Shown piece after piece: positions 6,541 to 12,588 of a stretch of DNA of 29,837 bases (position 1 is the first letter of the stretch; every line of letters begins with the position of its first letter). Source of the DNA: Euryarchaeota archaeon RBG_13_57_23. Lineage in GTDB: Archaea > Thermoplasmatota > Thermoplasmata > UBA10834. The stretch lies in NCBI GenBank assembly GCA_001800675.1, contig MGVW01000058.1, positions 1 through 29,837 of the forward strand. The letters run 5' to 3'. A model generated the notes under the pieces. That model was given only the letters and a program-made list of their open reading frames with translations, did no database searches and was not told the DNA's origin. The position numbers and the translations under genes are program-made.

Positions 6541-9267
6541 CTAGGTATCATTCTTACCCCTGGGCCGCTTGGCCCATCTAATCGCGATTAGCATAATTGG
6601 TATTATCGCAAGCGGAAGAACCACGTCTCCGAACTCAGGGATTGGAACCTGATCCTTGTTGATCTTCCCTGGCGTGGGGGCCATCTTGTCAATGCTTGGA
6701 TACGGTGGCGAACCGGTTCTGCCCCATGAGTTCACGTTGTCCCAGTTGGGCACCTGGAACTGGTCCACGACGCTGCCATCCGAATCGTACAGCACGTAGC
6801 TGAGGGTGTCCACTCCAAAGTTCAGGCCACTAGCCACGAAGAACTCCCCCGGCAGAAGAATCACAGATGGGAATGTGTAGATGAGGACTCCGTCGACCCA
6901 AATCTCGTATCCGGCCAGGTCGACCGGGGTTGTGCCAGTGTTGTAGAGTTCGATCCAGTCATGAGGTTTCTTCGCCTGGTTGTACACCTCGTTTATCAGA
7001 ATCCCGGGATAGGCGCGCGTCCCGGCGGTCGCCCTCGCAGGCAAGGCCACACCCATCGTGTCCTCGCGGCCGCTCCAGTCCTGCGCCATGAAGGTCACAG
7101 GGTACGTCTGGCCGGGGATGAGCCCGAGGGTGGAATACAAGCTCGAAATCTCCAGCTGATAGGCGTCGATCGCGGCGTCCACGGATCCGGCCGAGATCCA
7201 GTTCCCGTCCTCATACCTGAACGCCTCGCTCGCTATGATCGAGTTGCCCTTACCTACCACGGCTATCGCGGTCTCCGAGCTTCCCACTTCGAATCCCGTG
7301 CTCTGGTTCAGATCGGCGTCGACGAACACGAAGGCGAAATCGGACCCGTACATGGGCAGTATAACATCGGTGAAGTTGGATGCTGGGGGTTCAGGGAGCA
7401 CGAACCTGACGAGTTCTGAAGGAACGCTTGTGCCCCCCAGCATGGTCCCGTTGACGGACATGTAGAAGGAGGCCACTGAGGTCGTGGACGCGACCTTCAC
7501 CGCGGCTATGTCCACATCCCCGGTTCCGTAATCGAGAGTCTTGTTAGAGTATGCGTCGCCCAGGAGGTCGTTCATGGGCACTCTGAGATCCCAGTCCCCG
7601 AACGCGCCGTCTATCGCTATCCTGCCTGGGGCCGCGCCTACGTAGGACACTTTGGCCCCGTGTTGCGCGTATTCGACCGACCAGGAGATATTCGCGCTGG
7701 CCCGAATCCCGTTGGTCCTGTTCAGCATCAAGCCGATGGATCCGTAGGTCGATTCGGATAGGACTTCGACGGAGACGTCCAAGCTGACGAGTTCGTCATC
7801 GACGACGAGAGGAGAGTCGAAACTGAGGTTTCCGTCATTTGCTGTCGCGATGACTCTGCCATCCTCTTTGACGGTGATCATGCCAGGGGTGACATTGCCC
7901 AAGTAATCGAAGGATAGCCCTTGGATCGTTGCCTTCGGGCCCTTCCCTGTGATGTTGAGCGTGAGGATGTGCTGGCTCCCGGTCTCCGGGATGACGGAGT
8001 CTGCATCGTGGTCCTCGATGACCCTTATTGCGGAGCCTGCAGTCCTGAAATTGACCTCGGACCAGTCACTCGACGTTTCCGAGTGCCTTGCGAGGATTGC
8101 CGCCCTCGAGAGGGTGCATGTGATGATGTCGGCATGGAGCTCGAGCTTGCCCCCGGACACGGCGACTTCTGGCTCCGAGATCTGGACGAACCCTCCAAAG
8201 TTGGTCCTGTCCGATGTCGGATCGAAGGTTGATGAACTGGCTGAGGCCACGGATTCGTTCCAGCCGATGATCTCGATCAGGGCGTCCGCACCGAGGCCGC
8301 GAACTAGGTATCCAGTGGAGGGGTTGCAGTCGCGGTCGATGAATATGTAGAACCCGTCGGCACCGTTGTCTCTCCCGGAAAGCATCTGGCCATCCGTCGC
8401 GATGTAGAAGTAGGTGCCGTCCGAATCGCGCTGCATCGCATACTCGTGGATCGAGACGTCCTGATTCGAAGCGTCTGGGACGTCGCGATACACCTGTGCC
8501 TTCACCCAGTCAAGGAAGTATCCGTCGATCTCGACATTCTCCTTCGGGAAGGCGTGGATGCCGACATAGGGGATGACTATCCACAATGCGGCCAGGACGG
8601 CGATGACAGCGACCTTCTTCCGCAGATTGGCGTCACGGACTTTTACTACCCTGCCCTGGTACGAGAGCCTGAACCCGTTGACAGCCCCAGAGCCGTTCAC
8701 GAGCCCGTTCGTGAGCCCGTTCGTCTTGCCTCCGTCAGAGCCGTTCGTGAAACCCCATTTCAGGCCGTTGACCGCGCTGGCCCAACGGCCGTTGGTCTGG
8801 CCATTCGTCCTACCGTTGGTGCGTCCGTTCGTCCTGCCATTTGTACGACCATTGGTACGGCCATTGGTACGGCCATTGGTACGGCCATTAGTACGTCCAT
8901 TGGTTCGGCCATTGGTACGTCCATTGGTGCGCCCATTGGTACGGCCATTAGTACGTCCATTGGTTCGACCATTGGTACGTCCATTGGTGCGCCCATTAGT
9001 CCGGCCGTTCGTTCGTCCGTTGGTGCGGCCATTTGTCCTACCGTTGGTGCGACCGTTGGTACGGCCATTGGTACGGCCGTCTGACTGATCCGATTTGGAG
9101 AATGAATCTTCACTCGAGAAGCCGTTGACCTTGCCTAGGGAACCCCTGCGGGACGACAGCAAGCCGTTGGTGAACCCAGAGGGTCTCCTGACAGCATCTG
9201 CTCTCTCTTCCTGACGGTCCGTGCTCTTCGGCAATGTCCTTCCTCTCGATTCGCATGCGTTGAGCAC
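6541..9267 (-). CDS. Surface protein with T-N-G-R repeat, DOMON/CBM9-like domains, lamin-tail domain and IPEFG sorting tail
   Basis: Up to 908 residues. Residues 64-160 are 24 consecutive G-R-T-N units (the last is G-Q-T-N), flanked by looser x-N-G copies. A single membrane segment follows basic NLRKK (about 215-237). Two exported domains open with the IDG-x-F-x-DW signature of CBM9/DOMON-like folds (about 240-400 and 550-740). A lamin-tail-like domain containing ILINEVYNQ and DWIELYNTG spans about 755-870. The C-terminus is IPEFG, a hydrophobic helix, then a basic end, as in archaeosortase substrates. By the positive-inside rule the Arg-rich repeat is cytosolic and the rest extracellular. 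The longest frame starts at GTG 9267 (AAGGA 3 nt away); TTG 9234 with GAGG 7 nt upstream is as plausible. Its stop abuts the next gene. Function unknown; surface attachment is inferred. Confidence 0.88.
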   Translation of the reverse strand: MLNACESRGRTLPKSTDRQEERADAVRRPSGFTNGLLSSRRGSLGKVNGFSSEDSFSKSDQSDGRTNGRTNGRTNGRTNGRTNGRTNGRTNGRTNGRTNGRTNGRTNGRTNGRTNGRTNGRTNGRTNGRTNGRTNGRTNGRTNGRTNGRTNGRTNGQTNGRWASAVNGLKWGFTNGSDGGKTNGLTNGLVNGSGAVNGFRLSYQGRVVKVRDANLRKKVAVIAVLAALWIVIPYVGIHAFPKENVEIDGYFLDWVKAQVYRDVPDASNQDVSIHEYAMQRDSDGTYFYIATDGQMLSGRDNGADGFYIFIDRDCNPSTGYLVRGLGADALIEIIGWNESVASASSSTFDPTSDRTNFGGFVQISEPEVAVSGGKLELHADIITCTLSRAAILARHSETSSDWSEVNFRTAGSAIRVIEDHDADSVIPETGSQHILTLNITGKGPKATIQGLSFDYLGNVTPGMITVKEDGRVIATANDGNLSFDSPLVVDDELVSLDVSVEVLSESTYGSIGLMLNRTNGIRASANISWSVEYAQHGAKVSYVGAAPGRIAIDGAFGDWDLRVPMNDLLGDAYSNKTLDYGTGDVDIAAVKVASTTSVASFYMSVNGTMLGGTSVPSELVRFVLPEPPASNFTDVILPMYGSDFAFVFVDADLNQSTGFEVGSSETAIAVVGKGNSIIASEAFRYEDGNWISAGSVDAAIDAYQLEISSLYSTLGLIPGQTYPVTFMAQDWSGREDTMGVALPARATAGTRAYPGILINEVYNQAKKPHDWIELYNTGTTPVDLAGYEIWVDGVLIYTFPSVILLPGEFFVASGLNFGVDTLSYVLYDSDGSVVDQFQVPNWDNVNSWGRTGSPPYPSIDKMAPTPGKINKDQVPIPEFGDVVLPLAIIPIMLIAIRWAKRPRGKNDT
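8785..9078 (-). repeat. 12-bp tandem coding array, 24.5 units (T-N-G-R)
   Basis: Twelve-base units encode G-R-T-N on the minus strand without a break over 291 bases. Gly uses all four codons, Asn uses AAT in the centre and AAC toward the ends, and Arg and Thr codons also vary. The peptide changes only once (R to Q in the last unit). Because the period is a multiple of three, other frames through the array also stay open; these are artefacts. Confidence 0.95.
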
Positions 9268-9566
9268 CGATCCTTGGGGGGCACTTCCCCCGGCTGCTTT
9301 CTCACAGCCCTCTCAAGCTCGCGGACCGCCACCAAAAAGCGGTAGCATCAAACCCGCATGCTGTCTACACTTTGACTATAGTCGTTCTTGGATTCCAGTA
9401 TATAAGATGGTTAGCCCCAGCGAATCAAAACCGAGAATGAGGAGGGGGAATAGCTCTTTATATATCGACTGCGACCGGCGAGAGTCCCGAACAGGTACGG
9501 GTGTCAGTGAGGTCAGAATGCGGAAAAGGAAGGGAGTTTGAGAAGGGGTTTCTGAGGGGTATATTG
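9268..9566. other. 299-bp intergenic region with candidate promoter, palindrome and hairpin
   Basis: I see no credible gene here. It holds a minus-strand TATA-like TTATATAC (9398-9405), a perfect palindrome GACTATAGTC (9374-9383) where that promoter would initiate, and a hairpin GGGGG-CACTT-CCCCC (9277-9291) just before the surface-protein start. On the + strand TTTATATAT (9457-9465) resembles a TATA box, but nothing convincing is encoded downstream of it. The minus strand just after 9567 is pyrimidine-rich and could help end transcription of the small exported-protein gene. Confidence 0.5.
9398..9405 (-). promoter_or_regulatory. Candidate TATA box for the four-gene operon
   Basis: The minus strand reads TTATATAC. 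Initiation would be expected about 25 nt downstream, near 9375, giving a leader of about 100-140 nt. The expected initiation point coincides with the palindrome GACTATAGTC, so a repressor could act there. No transcript evidence is available. Confidence 0.4.
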
Positions 9567-10109
9567 TCAGAGTGATTCCGAATACTTCCATTCGCCGAAC
9601 GCGAGCATGGCGTTGTCGTTCACAACGAGCTCGCTCTCGAGTGTGATCGAATCACCTACGGCGTACTTCGCCGAGAGGTTCGTCGCGGAAGAAACCGTCA
9701 CCGAGAACAACCCATGGTTCACCTGCATCCATTCGCTCCCGCCCGGGATTTCAACCGGAACGTAGAACCGAGAGCCATCGTTCTCGTAGGGTATGCTCCA
9801 CTTGTCGCCCAAGTACACGAACCACATGTGTGTCAGGTACACCGTGGTCTGATGCAGGACCGTCTTCTCATAGGTCAAGTCCACGATAACGTCGGAGACC
9901 GTTTTGACATCCCCGGTTTCCCAGCTAGAGGGAAGCTCAAGGTACTGGTTGTCCGGGGTCGCCCATGAGGTGTAGCTCAGCTTGTCGAACAGCTTCGTGA
10001 ATCCGCCCGAAGAGCCTAGCCCTCCACTCGTAGTATACGCCACGACGGCGGCGACTCCGGCTGCAATGACCAGAAGCGATACCATGATCGCTATGATTTT
10101 CTTGTCCAT
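9567..10109 (-). CDS. Small exported protein with N-terminal membrane anchor, family unknown
   Basis: About 180 residues. A short basic start (MDKK) is followed by one hydrophobic segment (residues 5-26), a Gly/Ser-rich spacer, then a mostly beta-like soluble domain with many aromatic residues (WFVYLGDKW, SEWMQVNHG, LAFGEWKYSES). It should sit outside the cell, anchored by the N-terminal helix. I recognise no family and see no lipobox cysteine. I chose ATG 10109, with AGGAG 8 nt upstream; the GTG three codons earlier overlaps that site. It is monocistronic between two gaps, so any link to the operon downstream is only by proximity. Confidence 0.75.
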   Translation of the reverse strand: MDKKIIAIMVSLLVIAAGVAAVVAYTTSGGLGSSGGFTKLFDKLSYTSWATPDNQYLELPSSWETGDVKTVSDVIVDLTYEKTVLHQTTVYLTHMWFVYLGDKWSIPYENDGSRFYVPVEIPGGSEWMQVNHGLFSVTVSSATNLSAKYAVGDSITLESELVVNDNAMLAFGEWKYSESL

Positions 10110-10118
10110 CCAGTTCAC

Positions 10119-10569
10119 TCCTTTTTATCCAGTTGCGTGTCGCGGAAAAGACGGAACCGTCGTTGCGAAGAGCGCACGGCGCAGGCTAATCCATCCCTTC
10201 TGCTTTCGCTGGCAATATATCGGGTTATTAGTATATATTTTATTTGGTCGTCTCAGTCCGAAGTCCCTAACGCATGGAGAAGGCTAAACCGGACGTGAAG
10301 CCGAGGCTACAGACCGTTCGAAACATGAGGCATTTCAGAGAAAGGGTTCGGGGCTCCCATCCCGCGCCCCTCTCGCGCCAACACGCCAATCCCCCCACCA
10401 CACCAAAAAGGCTCACAGTGTCGGCGGTGGCGCTTGGGTTCCATAATCGATGCCATCGTATTTCAAGTGTTGCCGCGGCCCGTTACGATATTCGGAAAAA
10501 AGGACGTCCGACGCTCACGCGCGTGAGAAGACGCATAAAAGGTTTGATCGAGCAGGTGACTCGCGAGCC
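10119..10569. other. About 450-bp non-coding gap with AT-rich promoter island and terminator-like palindromes
   Basis: No credible gene is seen. An open + strand frame starting at 10274 runs on through the zinc-ribbon gene antisense, and I treat it as a shadow. At about 10213-10245 the sequence turns AT-rich, with ATATATAC- and GATATATT-like elements on the minus strand that could serve as TATA boxes for the small exported-protein gene. At 10496-10527 lies a palindrome pair followed on the minus strand by six T residues. The rest is GC-rich and featureless to me. Confidence 0.5.
10496..10527 (-). terminator. Terminator-like palindromes plus T-run after the zinc-ribbon gene
   Basis: Read on the minus strand, just downstream of the stop at 10570, there is a perfect 14-bp palindrome CTCACGCGCGTGAG (10514-10527), then a second palindrome GGACGTCC (10502-10509), then six T residues (10496-10501). 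T-rich tracts end transcription in archaea. The hairpins could help, or could instead be a protein-binding site. Confidence 0.45.
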
Positions 10570-11487
10570 TCAGGTAGCCGATGCGCGCGTGACCATCTTC
10601 TGCCCCATGAACATCGCAAGCACGCCCACGATGATCACGGCGATGAAGGCTATCGCGACACCTAGGCTCTGGTTCTGCAGGGCGGTGTTGATCGGGTCCC
10701 AAAACAAGACCATAACGAGCGCGAATATGCCGAACAGGAGTATCGATAGCGCAATGCCCGGAATCGCCGAGTCCTTCTTCGTCCCATGCGCAGCGGAGGA
10801 TCGCTTGTGGAGCACGAACACGAGCAGGCCGACGATTACGACGACAGCCGCGATGCCGAGGAACATGCCCAAGTTGTCCCCGATCGGTGGGACCCATGTC
10901 CAGTACCAGTCGATGAGAAAGGATATCTGGGATCCGATGATGCCCAGGACAATGAGAGACACACCAATGACCCTGAGGTCCATTATGCTCGAGGGAGCCT
11001 CGACAGGAGTCCTTTCCAGCTCGGAGTACTCCTCGTCTGCGGCCTCCTGAACGGCCTCTTCCACCGCGACTGGTCGGGCCTTCGGTTTCGCTACGGGGAT
11101 GGGCACGGGCTCCTCCTCGACCTCGATGACCTCCTCGACCTCTTCCTCTTCGAACTCCGCACCACAGTACGGACACGAAGTTACGTTGAGGCTGACGGAG
11201 TTTCCGCAGACAGGGCACTCGGCCATGTCATCTTCACTGACCGCCTCGGGCTCTTCCTCAACCGCGACTGCGGGTGCGGCCCTCTGAGGCTGAGCTACGG
11301 GTTCTTCCTCAACGATCTCCTCCAATTCCTCGGCCTCGAATTCAGCGCCGCAACTCGGACATGCGAGAACATCGATCCCGACGGGCGCACCGCAGACCGG
11401 ACACGTGACTTCCTCCTCGTTGTCCTCTGCGACCTCTTCGGGCTCCTCGACGGGCTCGACCTTGACCTGCTGCTTCTTCTTGGCCAT
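10570..11487 (-). CDS. Acidic double zinc-ribbon membrane protein
   Basis: 305 residues. There are two zinc ribbons, Cys29/32/43/46 (CPVCG...CPSCG) and Cys91/94/105/108 (CPVCG...CPYCG). Each is followed by a Glu-rich stretch (EAEELEEIVEEEP and EEEEVEEVIEVEEEP). The repeated ribbon-plus-acidic plan suggests internal duplication. Four hydrophobic segments follow (about 172-191, 207-227, 241-262, 275-296). The ribbons should be cytosolic. Ribbons of this short CPxCG type often mediate protein contacts. I chose ATG 11487, with GGTGA 8 nt upstream, over the GTG five codons earlier. No function can be assigned; a scaffolding or regulatory membrane protein is a guess. Confidence 0.83.
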   Translation of the reverse strand: MAKKKQQVKVEPVEEPEEVAEDNEEEVTCPVCGAPVGIDVLACPSCGAEFEAEELEEIVEEEPVAQPQRAAPAVAVEEEPEAVSEDDMAECPVCGNSVSLNVTSCPYCGAEFEEEEVEEVIEVEEEPVPIPVAKPKARPVAVEEAVQEAADEEYSELERTPVEAPSSIMDLRVIGVSLIVLGIIGSQISFLIDWYWTWVPPIGDNLGMFLGIAAVVVIVGLLVFVLHKRSSAAHGTKKDSAIPGIALSILLFGIFALVMVLFWDPINTALQNQSLGVAIAFIAVIIVGVLAMFMGQKMVTRASAT

Positions 11488-11558
11488 GTGAAGGCTCACC
11501 ACTCAAAGATGGAGCCCCCTATGCTTGGGGGGGAACTGGATGACTATTGGATTTACCG

Positions 11559-11567
11559 TTTAAATAG
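11559..11567 (-). promoter_or_regulatory. Candidate TATA box for the zinc-ribbon gene
   Basis: The minus strand reads CTATTTAAA about 75 nt before the ATG. It would give a leader of about 50 nt that includes the GGTGA site. The element is nearly symmetrical, so it could also be read on the other strand. Confidence 0.35.
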
Positions 11568-11666
11568 GTTGCGACAACGACCCCTTGTTCGCCAGCTTGG
11601 GGTACGGAAGAAATGAATAGGGGTATTCGAGAGAAGACATACCATCTGACTGGGGCCTGAGCAAGC

Positions 11667-11674
11667 ACATATAT
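11667..11674 (+). promoter_or_regulatory. TATA box of a leaderless promoter for the DUF1616 gene
   Basis: ACATATAT is centred about 27 bp before ATG 11698, the usual archaeal TATA-to-initiation distance. Transcription would begin at or next to the start codon. There is no GGAGG-like site before this ATG, which fits a leaderless message. Confidence 0.55.
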
Positions 11675-11697
11675 CCCGTAATTGCTACCACCGAGAG

Positions 11698-12588
11698 ATG
11701 AACAGCGCCCCCAAGAACGAGCCCAATGCTTTGGAGCCGCTTGTGCGCTTCTTGGAGACAGATAACGGGCAGAGGCTGTCCGTGTGCCTCTTCGCGATAA
11801 TCGCCACCCTCATCCTGTTAATCTTCCCCGGAGGAGCCCTCGCGCTCATCGTCGGAATACCCTTCGTGTTCTTCGTCCCAGGTTTCACGGTGGTCAGGCT
11901 CTTCTTCTGGAAGACCACCAAACCCGAGGCGAAGCTCGTTCTCAGCATGGCCCTCAGCATACTCGTCGTGATCTTCCTCGCCCTCTTCCTTGTTCTGACG
12001 CCGATAGGGCTCAACTCCGATTCGACGCGCGCCTCGCTGATGACTTTCTCGATCGCCTCGGTGGCGCTCGAGGCGTTCGTACTGCCGGCGAACAGGGGCG
12101 CAGGAGCGGCCCCGGAACAGGAACGGATAGCTCCGAAGCCCATGAAGATAGACAAGGTCGTAGCTGGGATGTTGGGGGCGGCTCTGGTCGTGTCAGCGAT
12201 ATCGCTCGGGTTGATCATCACCGCAGAGTACCCATCCAGGACCTATTTCGCGGTCACTGATGAGAACGGGAAGGTCTTGACGAACTTCAGCCTGGCAGTG
12301 AACACTACGCTCACCGTAGTTCTGCACATGAAGAACGGCGAGGACGGAGCTCGGAACTTCACGGTTGTCGGATATGTGCTTGACTCCCTCGATTATCCAT
12401 CGTATTCGTTCTCGCGGACTCTGCAGAAGGGAGAGGAATGGAATCAGACTATGACCTTCGACCTCTTGGTCACGGGGAACTTCAGGCTTGATTTTGATCT
12501 CTACATCCAGGAGGAACTGCAGCCACCTTACAGATACGGGAACCTGCACTTCTGGTTCGGGGTCTTTGACTTCTCGCAGCCGATCTAG
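11698..12588 (+). CDS. DUF1616-family membrane protein
   Basis: 296 residues. Four hydrophobic segments occupy about residues 30-175: two before the TTKPEAKLVLSMALS stretch, one in it, and one near residues 145-170. An extracellular beta-rich domain follows, with EYPSRTYFAVTDENGKVLTNF and an N-rich ligand-like region (KNGEDGARNFTVVGYVL). The pairing of an N-terminal membrane bundle with this outside domain is the DUF1616 layout known from archaeal surface proteins. Its role is undefined; similar proteins are often found near cell-surface or glycosylation genes. Several N-x-T/S sites are in the outer domain. The stop codon shares the palindrome CTAG with the stop of the convergent permease gene. 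Confidence 0.82.
   Translation: MNSAPKNEPNALEPLVRFLETDNGQRLSVCLFAIIATLILLIFPGGALALIVGIPFVFFVPGFTVVRLFFWKTTKPEAKLVLSMALSILVVIFLALFLVLTPIGLNSDSTRASLMTFSIASVALEAFVLPANRGAGAAPEQERIAPKPMKIDKVVAGMLGAALVVSAISLGLIITAEYPSRTYFAVTDENGKVLTNFSLAVNTTLTVVLHMKNGEDGARNFTVVGYVLDSLDYPSYSFSRTLQKGEEWNQTMTFDLLVTGNFRLDFDLYIQEELQPPYRYGNLHFWFGVFDFSQPI

Noticed and set aside
8785..9078. CRISPR-like or minisatellite array
   Set aside because: Units are 12 bp with no spacers and remain in frame within a gene; they are coding repeats.
8573..9113. Long open frames with R-P-L-V or similar repeats on the opposite strand and in another minus frame
   Set aside because: A 12-bp period keeps all frames open through the array. 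Only the T-N-G-R frame continues into a recognisable protein with domains and an operon position.
9457..9465. Strong TATA-like TTTATATAT on the + strand
   Set aside because: No convincing gene or RNA is seen downstream on the + strand before the antisense exported-protein gene; kept only as a note in the gap description.
9376..9591. 71-codon open frame on the minus strand
   Set aside because: It overlaps the end of the exported-protein gene, is not preceded by a ribosome site, and resembles no known protein.
9328..10410. Shared 10-mer CACCAAAAAG in two intergenic regions (about 9331 and 10401)
   Set aside because: Too short and the flanks do not match well; probably chance, though a T-rich terminator role on the minus strand is possible.
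10274..11050. 258-codon open frame on the + strand
   Set aside because: Most of it is antisense to the zinc-ribbon protein, composition is unlike its neighbours, and there is no Shine-Dalgarno or recognisable domain.
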